64,000 nt of DNA from Mauremys mutica (taxonomy: Eukaryota > Chordata > Testudines > Geoemydidae). Below are positions 12,546 to 23,623 of the stretch, piece by piece. Each line of letters opens with the position of its first letter. The stretch's first letter is position 1. Below the pieces are notes generated by a model that worked only from the letters and a program-made list of their open reading frames with translations, was not told where the DNA came from and did no database searches. Location: positions 65,057,321 through 65,121,320 of the forward strand of contig NC_059075.1 in the NCBI RefSeq assembly GCF_020497125.1, written 5' to 3'. The translations under genes were made by a program, and so were the position numbers.

Positions 12546-14383
12546 ATGCAATCCCAGAATAGAAAAAGGTCCCCAGCATGGACAGACCGTGAAGTCCTGG
12601 ATCTGATCGCTGTGTGGGGCGATGAGTCTGTGCTTTCGGAGCTGCGCTCCAACAAACGGAATGCAAAGACCTACGAGAAGGTCTCCAAAGCCATGGCACT
12701 CAGAGGATACAGCCGGGATACAACGCAGTGCCGCGTGAAAATCAAGGACCTGAGACAAGGCTACCAAAAAGTCAGAGCGGCAAACGGACGCTCCGGAGCA
12801 CAGCCCCAGACATGCCGCTTCTACGAGGCACTGCATGCCATTCTAGGTGGGTCTGCCACCACTGCCCCACCAGTGACCGTGGACTCTGAGTATGGGATAG
12901 TGTCGAGGGGCAGTTCCTCGGCGATGTTCGCCGATGGGGAAGATGAGGAAGGGTTTGTGGAGGACGACGCAGGCGACAGCGCTTACAATACCGCTTTCCC
13001 CGACAGCCAGGATCTCTTCATCACCCTCACAGAGAACCCTCCCCGGCCGTTAACCCGGACTCAGAATCAGGGGAAGGATCAGTCGGTAAGTGCTATAAAC
13101 ATGGAAACATTTATTTTTTAAAAAACAGGAATAAAAAATATGTAAAAACTATATAAAAACTTTTCCTTAAAAAACTATATAAAGAGAAGGTCCACACATA
13201 TAGGGATGGAACAGAAATCCTCCTGGGACACTTCCACGAAGCTCTCGGAGAGCAGCTCGAAAAGTCTCCGCAGGAGGTTCCTGGGGAGAGGTGCCTTATT
13301 TGGTGCTCCGTGGAAGCACACTCTTCCGCGCCAGGCCATCCTAATGTACAGCGGAATCATTGCCTCCACCAGCATTGCAGCGTACGGTCCTGGTCTGTGC
13401 AGGGATTCTAGCAGCATCCTCTCTCTCTCTCTCCGAGTGACCCGCCTCAGGGTAATCTTGTTCGGCGACTGCTGCATCTAATTAGGGCAATTAGTGTACT
13501 GTTACTATTGTGAATGCTTGACTTTTACTTTGCATAGCAATGACCTTCGTTTAACAGCCACGTGTTGGAGGCCGCAGAGGAAAAGCGCGGGGCTGGAACA
13601 GGGTCAGACTTTATGCTTTACAGATTGCCTTCAGCGGGAGGGCACAGCTATCCATTAACTGTTAAGCAGCCTATAGTGTAGTGCTTACCAGGCCTGGCTG
13701 CTACACGGATTCAGCTGTACCGCCCCGCTTGTCCGATCTCCTGTGCAAGACCGCAGCCAATGAAAGCGTATTCCGAAATCTCGAACTTGTCCTGAGAGCT
13801 CGTGAGACTAGGTGCCCTGTATGGTCTTGTTCACAGAAACTGACTAGACTGTGTTCAGTGTTCGCAAACATGTATCTTTTCAAGGAAATCACTTCCTTTT
13901 TCCCATCACACAGCTGCGGGTCTTTCACGAACTGCCCCGGCATCCCCCTCACAGAGGCTGGCGCAGATTAGGCGGCGAAAGAAAAAGACTAGGGATGACA
14001 TGTTCTCTGAACTGATGGCTTGTTCCAGAGCCGAGGCGGCCGAGCAGAGACAGTGGAGGGAGACCCTATGTCAGCACCAGCGCTCACACAGCGAACGGGA
14101 GGACAGGTGGCGGCAGGAAGACCAGCAGGCGACTCAAACGCTGCTTGGGCTAATGAGGGAGCAAACGGACACGCTCCGGCGCCTGGTAGATGTTCTGCAG
14201 GACCGCAGGCAGGAGCAGAGAGCCCCCCTGAACTGTATCTGCAACCGCCTTCCCCCGCCACAAAGTCCTGTCCCCCCCTCACCAAAAATCACAAGAAGGA
14301 GGGGCGCTAGGGGCCGTGAAAACTGTCACTCCACCCCAGCAGCGCGCTCATGTACCAAACAGCTCTCATTCCCTAAAGTATGA
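12546..14383 (+). CDS. Harbinger Myb/SANT-like DNA-binding protein (two exons)
   Basis: In Harbinger elements this protein binds the transposon ends and helps bring the transposase into the nucleus. Exon 1 runs 12546-13085 (180 codons) and ends at donor GTAAGT; exon 2 runs 13955-14383 after CCCCTCACAG, in the same phase. The total is about 322 residues. The N-terminal third holds the SANT-type trihelix (PAWTDREVLDLIAVWGDES, TYEKVSKAMALRGYSRD, QCRVKIKDLRQGYQKVR), then an acidic stretch (DGEDEEGFVEDDAGDS). Exon 2 opens with a basic cluster (RRRKKKTRDD), a likely nuclear signal, then a Gln/Arg-rich segment likely to coil. I chose ATG 12546 because family members I recall begin MQSQNRKR; an in-frame ATG at 12438 would add 36 residues. 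The splice junction is predicted, not proven. Confidence 0.82.
13086..13954 (+). other. Predicted intron of the Harbinger Myb/SANT-like gene
   Basis: It is bounded by GTAAGT and a CCCCTCACAG acceptor. The plus strand has stops soon after the donor. On the minus strand, 13477-13175 is an open stretch of 100 codons that lies wholly inside the intron; see the findings. No other feature is visible. Confidence 0.6.
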
Positions 14384-15241
14384 GAAGTGCTTCCATTCCT
14401 GGATCACCCAGTCCCAAATCCAAGTTTCATCCCCCCACTGTGTAGTTGAGTATTAAAAGTAGTTTGTTGTTATTCACTGTTTCCGTCACGTTTTCCTTGT
14501 CAGAAGACTTTGTGTGAAGGGGGGGGAGGGGTTTTTTAATTGCATAGGACAGCCTCCATTACCAGGGTACAGACTTGGGGGCAGGATCAACAGCAGGACA
14601 CACACAGACTGCAGTCACTAGGCACTAGGGTCATTCTGGGATGTGAATGCTGCCCCGGGTCAGTCTGTGAGGTGTATGCTGCCCCAGGGTCCTAGCGCCT
14701 GCCATCCACAAATGGCAAGGCAGGCTGCCCTTACCATGCCCTTCCCCCCTAGCCACGAGCCTCTCCGATGCCCTGAGCCCCAGCAAGAGCCCTCATCCAC
14801 GGACACATACTCACCCTTCCCACACACCCCTCACCCCTTCCTACGCCCCAACCCCCAGCCCAGAGCCTGCATCCAAACTCCGTCCCAAAGACGGCACCCC
14901 TCACCCCTTCCTGCAAACCCACCCCTTCCTGCACACCCACCCGCAACCGTCCTCCCCCCAGAGACCGCTGTAGGAGCAGGAGCCTGTCATTCCTCTAGTG
15001 TAGAAGCGGTCTGGACATCAGTGCACACCGTACCCACCACAGTCCGCGTCCATGTTTCAAGCCTTGAACAGGAATTCATAATTAAAGAAAACTTTATTAA
15101 TAATCAGTGTTCCATTAAAGTTATTTTAAAACGTGTGTTGGAAGGGGGGAAACCTGGAGAACGGGGTATGTAACCGCAGATTGAAGTCAACAGTCACTGA
15201 AACAGGCTCAGGTTCAGCTTCTCTGTAAATCAACTGGAGAG
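14384..15241. other. Intergenic spacer between the two convergent Harbinger genes
   Basis: This holds the 3' regions of both transposon genes. It contains a C-rich, low-complexity stretch (about 14740-14960) with repeated CACCCCTTCCTGCA-like units, which produces long but meaningless open frames. On the plus strand AATTAAAG and ATTAAAG occur near 15080-15118; these are weak poly(A)-signal candidates only. No further gene is seen. Confidence 0.6.
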
Positions 15242-16525
15242 TCATAGGTTACCCTGCTCTCCAAGGAACCTATCTTTCAAAGCCTCCCGGATGCACAGCG
15301 CTTCCCGCTGGGATCTTCTATCGGCACGGGTGTCTGGCTGAGCGTAATCAGCAGCCAGGCGATTGGCCTCAACCTCCCATCCAGCCATAAAGGTCTCCCC
15401 CTTGCTCTCACAGAGATTGTGGAGCACACAGCAAGCAGCAATAACAACGGGGATATTTTTTTCGCTGAGGTCCGAGCGAGTCAGTAAGCTCCGCCATCTC
15501 CCCTTGAGACGTCCGAAAGCACACTCCACCACCATTCTGCACTTGCTCAGCCGGTAGTTGAAGAGTTCCTTCTCACTGTCCAAGGCGCCTGTATAGGGCT
15601 TCATGAGCCAGGGCATTAGCGGGTAGGCTGGGTCCCCGAGGATCACTGTAGGCATCTGCACATCCCCAACCGTTATTTTGTGGTCTGGGAAGAAACTACC
15701 TGCCTGGAGGCATTTAAACAGACCAGAGTTCCTGAACACACGCGCGTCATGAACCTTGCCCGGCCACCTGACGTAGATGTTGGTAAAACGTCCCCTATGG
15801 TCCACCAGTGCTTGCAGCACCATAGAAAAGTAGCCCTTTCGGTTAATGTACTCGCTGGCCTGGTGGGCCGGTCCCAGGATAGGGATGTGAGTGCCATCTA
15901 TAGCCCCACTGCAGTTTGGGAATCCCATCGCGCCGAAGCCATCTATGACGACCTGGACGTTTCCCAGGGTCACTACCTTTGAGAACAGTTGCTCAACGAT
16001 TGCGTGGGCTACTTGAATCACAGCAAGCCCTACGGTAGATTTGCCCACGCCAAAGTGGTTCGCTACTGACTGGTAGCTGTCTGGCGTGGCAAGTTTCCAG
16101 AGGGCTATGGCCACTCGCTTCTGCACAGTCAGGGCTGCTTGCATCCGGGTGTCCTGGCGCTTAAGGGCAGGGGACAGCAAGTCACAGAGTTCAAGGAAAG
16201 TGCCCTTACGCATCCTGAAGTTTCGCAGCCACTGTGATTCATCCCAGACCTGCAGCACTATGCGGTCCCACCAGTCCATGCTTGTTTCCCGGGCCCAGAA
16301 TCGCCGTTCCACACCATGAACTTGACCCATTGCCACCATGATCTCCACTGCGCGGCGTACCCTGCTTTGTGAGAGGTCTGCGCCACTCTGTGACTTCCTG
16401 TCCTCACCGCGCTGACGGAGCCTCCTCGCCCGATTTCTCATCAGCTGACTGTGGAAGAGGAGGATGATAAGGTGCGAGGAGTTGACAACGGCCATAAGTG
16501 CAGCGATGATCGCAGCGGGCTCCAT
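15242..16525 (-). CDS. HARBI1-like Harbinger transposase
   Basis: This is the DDE endonuclease that excises and inserts the element. The open frame is 427 codons from ATG at 16525; an upstream in-frame ATG at 16627 would give 461. I prefer 16525 (MEPAAIIAALMAVV) because it is the start I recall for related transposases. In the 461-residue numbering a helix-turn-helix-like segment lies near 165-205 (RVAIALWKLATPDSYQSV, FGVGKSTVG). The catalytic motifs are all present: D244 in GAIDGTHIPI, D332 in ILGDPAYPL and E368 in MVVECAFGRLKGRWRSLL, with VHDARVFRNSGLF and AACCVLHNLCE as family signatures. There is no internal stop or frameshift. It is not the domesticated host gene HARBI1: it sits inside an element with matched ends and target duplication. 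Confidence 0.93.
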   Translation of the reverse strand: MEPAAIIAALMAVVNSSHLIILLFHSQLMRNRARRLRQRGEDRKSQSGADLSQSRVRRAVEIMVAMGQVHGVERRFWARETSMDWWDRIVLQVWDESQWLRNFRMRKGTFLELCDLLSPALKRQDTRMQAALTVQKRVAIALWKLATPDSYQSVANHFGVGKSTVGLAVIQVAHAIVEQLFSKVVTLGNVQVVIDGFGAMGFPNCSGAIDGTHIPILGPAHQASEYINRKGYFSMVLQALVDHRGRFTNIYVRWPGKVHDARVFRNSGLFKCLQAGSFFPDHKITVGDVQMPTVILGDPAYPLMPWLMKPYTGALDSEKELFNYRLSKCRMVVECAFGRLKGRWRSLLTRSDLSEKNIPVVIAACCVLHNLCESKGETFMAGWEVEANRLAADYAQPDTRADRRSQREALCIREALKDRFLGEQGNL

Positions 16526-18218
16526 GCTCGCAGTGCTGTGGCGTCCGAGCTGTAACCGACCAGAGAAGGGCGCGAACAGATTTCCCGCCGGCGCTTTCAA
16601 GGAGAGAGGGCGGGAGTGACGGTTCAATGATGACAGTTACCCAAAACCACCCTCGACACATTTTTTTCCCCCAGCAGGCATTGGGGGCTCTACCCAGCAT
16701 TCCACTGGGCAGCGGGGACTGCGGGAACTGTGAGATAGCTTCCCACAGTGCACCGCTTCCAAAGTCGACGCTGGCCCCGTTACTGTGGACTCAGACAGTC
16801 GAATTACTGTATTTAGTGTGGATACACAAATTCGACTTCATAAGGTCGATTCCACAAATTCGAATTAAGTAGATTCGAAATAGTCTTGTAGTGTAGACGT
16901 ACCCTCAGAGGCTTCCTGTCCCTGCAGCAGGTCCTAGGCCTCTAATTATCTGTGGTTTCCATGTAGGATGATGGCAGTCCTGTGCCCTGTGAAACTGTTT
17001 GGGAGCCAATGTTAAACGAATGTGATGGTCTCAGCCCACTTTTAGATAAGTGTCCATATAAAAGCCTCTAACAAACAACCATCATCGCTCCTGCTACACT
17101 TAGTGCTTACTGATTCCATTTTTGGCAGTCTCAGTAGGGAAGCCAAGGATTAAATAGATATGGAGATTTAACACTTCTCTGACCTGTAGAGGTGGGCTCC
17201 ATTTAGATCAGGGTTGAGGCACATGGGTGTAGCAGGACAGGACTCTGTTGCTTTTTCTACCTGAGCTATGTCTGCTCTGGGGATTAACAGAGGACATCAG
17301 TTTTCAGGGTTTCCAATCCATACCTTTCACCAGCAATTAATTTAACCACATATAGTCACATTTTAAAAAAATGACATTTAAATGTTTTGTTGCAGTCTTT
17401 AATATGCATGTAGCCTGAAATTAGCACAGTAGGTAGGTACCAGGGCACATCCAGTTGGTCAGCCCAAACAGAACCAGTTGTTGTTTGGAAATCCAGTGGG
17501 AAATGTATTACCATTTTACCATTGTGATTAACTAGATTTGCAACATAACACCCTTGATCAGCAAGACAAACCTACTGCTTTCCCACCGATGAAGATCAAA
17601 ATACAACCTGTAAAACATTAGACATCTCCAGCTTCCAGATTCTGGTTATGATGGTTGTAATAATGGAAACTATATTCCAGAGCCAGTGCAAAACAGAGTT
17701 GGATTTTTTTTGGGTGGAGAATAGGAGGTGGGTATTACTTCACAAAATGGCTCCCCGGCAGTGATTAATTTAGGCTTTAGCATTGGACATTCCCTCCAGC
17801 TGAGAAGAAAGAACAGCCATTTGAAAGCAGGCAAAACAGAAGCAAAGAGAAGACCAATGTACAGTAACTCCTCACTTAAAGTCATCGTGGTTAACGTTGT
17901 TTCGTTGTTACATTGCTGATCAATTAGGGAACATGCTCATTTAAAGTTGTGTAATGCTCCCTTCTAACATCATTTGGCAGCCGCCTGCTTTGTCTACTGC
18001 TTGCAGGAAGAGCAGCCCATTGCAGCTAGCTGGTGGGGGCTTGGAACAAGAGCAGACTGGCAGCCCCCTATCAGCTCCCCACTCCCCTAAGTTCCCTGTG
18101 CAGCAGCTGCCTGCAGTTCAGCTGTGTCCCTCCCCTAATGCCATGTGCTGCTCCTGCCCTCTGCCTTGGAGCTGCTCCCCGAGACTCCTGCTTGCTATGT
18201 GGGGAGGAGGGAAGGAAG

Positions 18219-18455
18219 CAGGGCCAGCTCCAGGGTTTTTGCCGCCCCAAGCGATGGGAAAAAAAAAAGCCATGATCGGCGGCAGTTCCACTGCGCCACT
18301 TTCTTCTTCGGCGGCAATTCAGCGGCAGGTCCTTCCCTCCGAGAGGGACCGAGGGACCCGCCGCCGAATTGCCGCCAAAGAGCCCGACATGCCTCCCCTT
18401 GCCCTTGGCTGCCCCAGGCACTTGCTTGCTGGGCTGGTGCCTGGAGCCGGCCCTG
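18219..18455. mobile_element. hAT-like MITE nested in the mariner-like element
   Basis: This 237-bp element starts CAGGGCCAGCTCC and ends GAGCCGGCCCTG. It is flanked by a perfect 8-bp duplication, GAAGGAAG (18211-18218 and 18456-18463). Ends and inner motifs (TTTTTGCCGCCCCAAGC; GGCTGGTGCCTGGAGCCGGC) match the copy at 3122-3458, so both belong to one family. Its interior contains the palindromic run CGGCGGCAATTCAGCGGC and its partner CCGCCGAATTGCCGCC, which can pair. It inserted after the host mariner-like element did. Confidence 0.9.
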
Positions 18456-18807
18456 GAAGGAAGAGGGGGGATAATGTCAGGGTGTCCCCCTGTGCCTGCA
18501 CCCTGCTTACCCCATCTTCCACAGAGCAGGGGGGACAGACCAGGACTCAGGACGGAGGGAGCTTGCAGCAGCTGCCTGTCAGCAAGCTGATCTAATTAAC
18601 AAGGCAGTGTACTTAAGGGAAATATGCATACCTCCCTCCATTCCTGCTGCCTTGTGTAGAGAGAAAGTTAACCCTTGAGGGCTCAGCCAATTGCTAGTTC
18701 ATCATTTAGCAGTAAGGGAAATATCCCACCCTTTGACTCCTCCACCTCAACCAAGCTTCACAATCATCATCACTGTGTACCAGTATTAAATTGTTTGTTT
18801 AAAACTT

Positions 18808-18811
<4 letters not shown>

Positions 18812-18846
<35 letters not shown>
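18812..18846. repeat. GT microsatellite
   Basis: About 17 uninterrupted GT units lie inside the right half of the mariner-like element. Length is likely to vary between individuals. Confidence 0.95.
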
Positions 18847-18849
<3 letters not shown>

Positions 18850-19230
18850 GTCTTTTGTCTGGTGAAAAAAATTTCCCTGGAACCTAACCCCCTCATTTAC
18901 ATTAATTCTTATTGGGAAATTGGATTCGCTTAACATCGTTTCACTTAAAGTCGCATTTTTCAGGAACATAACTACAACGTTAAGTAGGAGTTACTGTATG
19001 AGGGAAGGTGCGGTGAGAATGCAGTACTCACATGTCCCCCAATTTCCTGTTTCCACTGACACGTGGATGATTTTCTTCTGTCTCGTACTGGTGACAGACT
19101 GTATGTGTGTGTGTATGTGTGTAGTGCTGGCTAGAACATAGCTCACCTCTGCCAAGGACCACATGTGTAATGGTCTCAGAATGAGAGTAGTGCAGCAAAT
19201 AAATAGCTAGTGACAAAGCCATTTGAGACA

Positions 19231-19394
19231 TAGACCTCAAAGCACTTTTTAAAACAAGAAGTATCATTATCCCCATTTTACATAGGAAGGAATTTTAAAG
19301 GAAAACTGAGACACAGAGAGATGAAGTGACTTGTCCAAGGTCACAATCATCTTCAGTGACAGAGTTGGGAATAGAACCTGGTTTTGTGAGGCTC
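19231..19394 (+). repeat. MIR-like SINE fragment
   Basis: The MIR core order is visible: CATTATCCCCATTTTACATA, AAACTGAGACACAGAGAGAT, GAAGTGACTTGTCCAAGGTC, then GACAGAGTTGGGAATAGAAC. Old, without target duplications. Confidence 0.8.
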
Positions 19395-20014
19395 CTTGTT
19401 TATGTAATGAAAGTGTCTCTAAGTAGGGCTTGTTTTCCCATAAAATAGTTGGGTAATACGTTAATTTCAGATTTAAAATTTGGAAGCAAATTAAGATAAA
19501 TCACAGAAGAGCATCTGTTGGAGAATGATGATTAGTAAGAGTTTGATCTGCACTGTTTTGTTATGTGGCTTGCCCACCCAGTTTGCCCACCACATAGCAC
19601 ACTATGGTTTACAGCTGGCTGAATGCAAAACATATCACTAAAGTGCAGGATGGACCAAAAGGCATATTGGACCAAATCCTTTAAAACCTGGCTTGGTTGC
19701 CTGATTAAAGGCCAAGTCATAAAGGGAGGACTTGCCTCAGTGTTAGAAAACAGGAGAAAATCTGTCAGTTGCTAGACTGATGTGTCCATCCGGGAGGAAA
19801 GTGAAAAGACAAAAACAAAAGACCAAGGCTGTTTAATGGAGTGCATAGCTACATGGTGAAGTTTGTAAAGTGCACATTCTTCATTTAAGTGGGAGGTGCA
19901 TGGTAGCAGAGCATAACATTCAATGGAGAGTTTTATCTGTGTTGTAAGATTGTGTTCTGATCGCAGCATTGGCAATTAAGAGAATAAGAGAGATAAATGA
20001 GAGAGATTTGTTCT

Positions 20015-20225
20015 AACCACGAGACTGGGAATCAAGAACTCATGGGTTCTAATCGAGGTTCTGACACAGGATCACTGTGTGACTTTGGCAAATCACTTAA
20101 CCCCTCTGTGATTCTGTTTCCTCATCTGTATAATGAGGGTAACATCACACAGGAGCATAGGAAGGATTAATTAGTTAATGTCTGAAAATCTCTTTGAATA
20201 TGGAAAACATTATATAAGTGATAGT
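20015..20225 (-). repeat. MIR-like SINE fragment
   Basis: This is reverse-oriented MIR: ACTGGGAATCAAGAACTCAT, then TGTGTGACTTTGGCAAATCA, CTGTTTCCTCATCTGTATAA and a decayed tail AACATTATATAAGTGATAG. It is inactive. Confidence 0.8.
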
Positions 20226-20332
20226 GTCTATAAAACAGTAATTATTAACAATACCTATCTCTGAACACAGTGTTATGTGAGGTTAATAAAATATGTTCTG
20301 TCTGGAAAATAAGAGAGTAGGCAGAATTTAGA

Positions 20333-20495
20333 ACATAAGAACGGCCATACTGGGTCAGACCAATGGTCCATCTAGCTCAGTATCCTGTCTTCCAACTGTG
20401 GTCAATGCCAGGTGCTTCAGAGGGAATGAACAGAACAGGTAATCATCAAGTGATCCATCCCCTGTTGCCAGTTTGGGGAGATTCCAATGTGACAG
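20333..20495 (+). repeat. Interspersed repeat of the ATAAGAACGGCCATACTGGG family
   Basis: The segment GAACATAAGAACGGCCATAC TGGGTCAGACCA followed by CCATCTAGCTCAGTATCCTG and GGAATGAACAGAACAGGTAA is a sequence I know as very high copy in turtle and crocodilian genomes. I cannot assign its class with certainty; a CR1-related or SINE origin is possible. It supports the non-avian reptile assignment. Confidence 0.7.
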
Positions 20496-21320
20496 CCAAG
20501 TTCTGAGTTAGTTTTTATTCCAGCATACTCCTAGGGAAGGTGGTGATTGTTTTGCCTGGATAAGAACACAGGACACCCTTCTCTCCTGCAAAAGATTAAC
20601 TTGCACAGAGACTAGGAAATCCTAAGAGTTTCAGCAGGTGGAGCTGACTGTGTATGAGCGTGAGGAGTGAAAAAGTTTGGCCATCAAGAAGAAGCTTGTG
20701 GGTTCAGCCTCAAACACCAGCAGATCCTCTGAGATCCTCCAACCCCTCAAGGTATCCACTGGGCCATGTACAGTGGGCCCCCTCCCACTCTGGCTTAAGT
20801 GTTCACTGGCCTCCTTCATTGCTAGGAATGCCCCTGCCTGTTGCTATCCTTGGAAGCCCCCCTGTCCCTATCATAAGGATTGCTACAGAAAAGAGGGGCC
20901 AGTTGTAGAATTTAGTTCAGCCTTAGGCTGTGCTCAAAAAAGAACTGGCAAAAACACTTAAGTTAAAATATTGTAGTGAAGTCTGTGAATAGTATCTGTA
21001 GCTCACAAGAACAGTGTCATTGTTTGTAAAGCTTCCTTTTAATTCACATGAGCATAAATGGGATAGTGCAGGATATATCAATTTAACAATCAAGTAATCT
21101 ACTATGAACATCTCTCCATCTGTCTTTTCCAAGGTATGTAATAAGAGTCATATAAACTAGACAAATTTATCTTTTAAAATCATACTTCTTTTTACTATAA
21201 GCCATATAACAATAAGTGTTTTCTATTTGTCTTGTTTGTGTAAAATGTTAAGGGTTGTGAATTCTTGCTGTTTGCCTGCCTGATAATTTTTGTATCACCA
21301 GTGTGTCCCATGTTCTATGG

Positions 21321-21538
21321 CAAGGGTTCTCAAACTGGGGGTTGGGACACCTCAAGGGGTTGCGAGATTATTACATGGGGGGTGGTGAGCTGTCAGCCTC
21401 CACCCCAAAGCCCGCTTTGCCTCCAGCATTTATAATGGTGTTAAATAAGTGTTTTTAATTTATAAGGTGGGGGGGGGGTCTCACTCAGAGGCTTGCTATG
21501 TGAAAAGAGTCACCAGTACAAAAGTTTGAGAACCACTG
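21321..21538. mobile_element. hAT-like MITE (CAGTGGTTCTCAAAC family)
   Basis: The left end CAAGGGTTCTCAAACTGGGG and the complemented right end CAGTGGTTCTCAAACTTTTG are inverted repeats. Flanks are TTCTATGG and ATCTATGG, an 8-bp duplication with one mismatch. The 218-bp interior includes a G-run and no coding frame. The ends are those of a widespread vertebrate hAT group. Confidence 0.88.
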
Positions 21539-23623
21539 ATCTATGGGATGAAGGATGATCTGGGTGGGAGTTCTTTCCTCTTCTGAAATGCAATCAAAGA
21601 GTAGCTGGCAGATACTGAAAGGTGGGAGATCAAAGTTGCCTTTCTTAAAGGACCTAAAAGACATTTCTTAAAGGACATATACCTAAGAATAGTCATGTTT
21701 ATTAATGCCTCCCCCGCCCCTGATAGGAAATTCAAAGTTAAGGTTACACTTAAAAGCAGCCCAGTGAGTTTAAAGTTTAGATATATACATTTAAGGCATC
21801 CAAACAACCTTAATTTTACCTCTATATATCTGCTTCTTCACTGTAAGTATTATTTTTGTATTAAAGGTGTTTTTAAAAGAGTTTTAAGAAGCTTATGGCT
21901 GTAGGCATTTTAATTTGGAAAAAGTCTGTACTGATACAGTGAGTGTATAATTGCCATCTTTCCATCTTCCCTTCATCTTTTTTCATAAGGGCTATAGAAA
22001 GCCTGTGGTCTAGTGCTGTGAAAAACTTAAATTTGGAGGAGACTCTCTTGTATTTCTGTCTGACTCTTATAGTGCACCAGTGGCCATGGGATCTGGGCAA
22101 TGAAAGAAGAGGTACAGAGACTTAAAACAAAAGTGGACTTTACTCAGACCTTCCTAGAGTTTGTTTTTTTGTACTTAGATTTCCCCCATCTTCCCATCTC
22201 ACCTTCTGTTGCTGTGATTAGGTGTTTATACAAATATAGGCTGCAAGTGATGTATTAAAACTGTGATACAGAAATGCTTGGGGATGGCTTTGATTTTTTC
22301 TTATTTTCTTTTAATAATTATAATAAATTTTCCTAGTGATCAGGTTACATATTGGAGTCTGTTGCCCCAAGGAAAAGGGATAGAGACTTACCTTTTTAAA
22401 ATAAAAGCTTTGGTCTCCCATCAGTCACATGGCACTCCATCAAAAGCCCACCAGGATTGATGGGCTGTTCTGATATTCCATTTGGATAGTGAATAAGTTC
22501 TCAAACATTCCTTCCACCCCTCCAAGAATTGATCCTGTGCACTAGGTCTTGCTAAGATCTTTTTATCATACTTAATTTGAAGTTTCTAGAACAAATCATT
22601 TTTGAGATGGACAAAAAAGAAAAAAGACTTCAAAACACACCACCTATTTTTCTGATTCCCATGTCTTAGAAACAGCTTGTATAATTCCCCATAAATTTAA
22701 CCAATACAGAAGACACCTGCAAAATTTGAAAAGGAAAGGATCTTTTTTTTTTTTCATTTGAGGACCAAGGAGTTAAATTTGACTTGGCAGTGGTAAGTGA
22801 GTCTCTGCCTTAACATAATATTTAACAATACCAGCAAGGAATATACACAGTACTCTTTCATGTGCATACCAAGCAGCTGTAATATAGTGATGTCTTTTGG
22901 TAACTACCAACCGGGGCTGGATTGGATCTGCCGACCTAGAGGTGAGAGAGACTTTATCAGTCCCTGACCCAGCCAGCCTCCTGGGAATTTGTGTTAACAT
23001 TTTATCCTTCTTTCATACCTTTGTGCCTTAGATCTAATGTGTTTTGTTCATTTGGTGCCTGATAATCCTTTAAGTTCCATGGGCACAATTACCACTGAAA
23101 TTAATGAGACTTGCACCTATGTTAATGGACTCTGACCCAAATTAATGGCCTCTCTTTAGTGTAAAATTAATCAGCATTTTATGGCCTCCTATTAAAAACC
23201 AAAAATTCTGGTCTCTTGGATAATAGGCCCTCACACTTGACCCCCTTGTTGGAACTCTTAGTAAAGAGGGCAAGGGCTGGATATGTCTTTCAGACTGAAT
23301 TCCCCTCTCACTTTGGGAGCTGGTCCCTCCTGAAGCATGTTTTCTGGCTAGCATGGAGGAAGCTTGCACTGCTGCTGCCTAGGTTGTGTGTTTCCTGCCC
23401 ATGTTGAGGCATTTCTTTAACTTTATTTTTTTAAATATATTTTATTTACACAAAAGCAAGATCAATATTATACATGTGTTATTTAACTATAGTGGATGGA
23501 GAAAAATAGGAAAAGAATGGTTATCATTATGAATCATTGATTCTTATTGATATCATGCCATAGATAAGCATGCTTTACAAACACCTAAGACCAGGTATGT
23601 TCCCTGAGGGAGTTTACAAATTA

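Larger units (their letters stand above)
12129..16904. mobile_element. Full-length PIF/Harbinger DNA transposon (4.78 kb)
   Basis: The left end GGCCTGGTCTACACTAGGAC and the complement of the right end, GGGTACGTCTACACTACAAG, form inverted repeats that continue imperfectly inward with TTCGAATT-type motifs. TCA flanks both sides (12126-12128 and 16905-16907), the 3-bp TNA duplication of Harbinger elements. It carries both proteins of the superfamily: a HARBI1-like transposase on the minus strand and a Myb/SANT-like DNA-binding protein on the plus strand, transcribed toward each other. Both frames are open across all expected motifs. Being within a DPF3 intron, it is transcribed through when DPF3 is expressed. 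Whether it is still mobile cannot be judged from one copy. Confidence 0.93.
17862..18996. mobile_element. Non-autonomous mariner-like element (1.1 kb)
   Basis: The ends CAGTAACTCCTCACTTAAAG and, complemented from the right, CAGTAACTCCTACTTAACGT are inverted repeats flanked by TA on both sides (17860-17861 and 18997-18998), the target duplication of Tc1/mariner transposons. The right arm carries CTTAACATCGTTTCACTTAA, related in inverse to the left arm's GGTTAACGTTGTTTCGTTGT. No transposase frame is present. A hAT-like element (18219-18455) has inserted inside it, and a GT microsatellite (18812-18846) lies in its right half. Long open frames here come from GC-rich sequence and are not genes. 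Confidence 0.85.

Noticed and set aside
12302..12836. Three minus-strand frames of about 110-117 codons over the Myb/SANT-like exon
   Set aside because: They are antisense shadows of the plus-strand coding exon and lack domains.
14643..15173. 176-codon open frame on the plus strand in the Harbinger spacer
   Set aside because: It is Pro/His/Thr-rich because of a C-rich low-complexity tract, has no domain and overlaps the non-coding gap between the two transposon genes.
15242..16525. Host gene HARBI1 rather than a transposon copy
   Set aside because: The gene sits between transposon inverted repeats with a 3-bp duplication, next to the element's own DNA-binding gene.
17954..18595. 213-codon open frame on the plus strand
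   Set aside because: It runs across the boundaries of a mariner-like element and a nested hAT-like element. The open frame follows from GC content.
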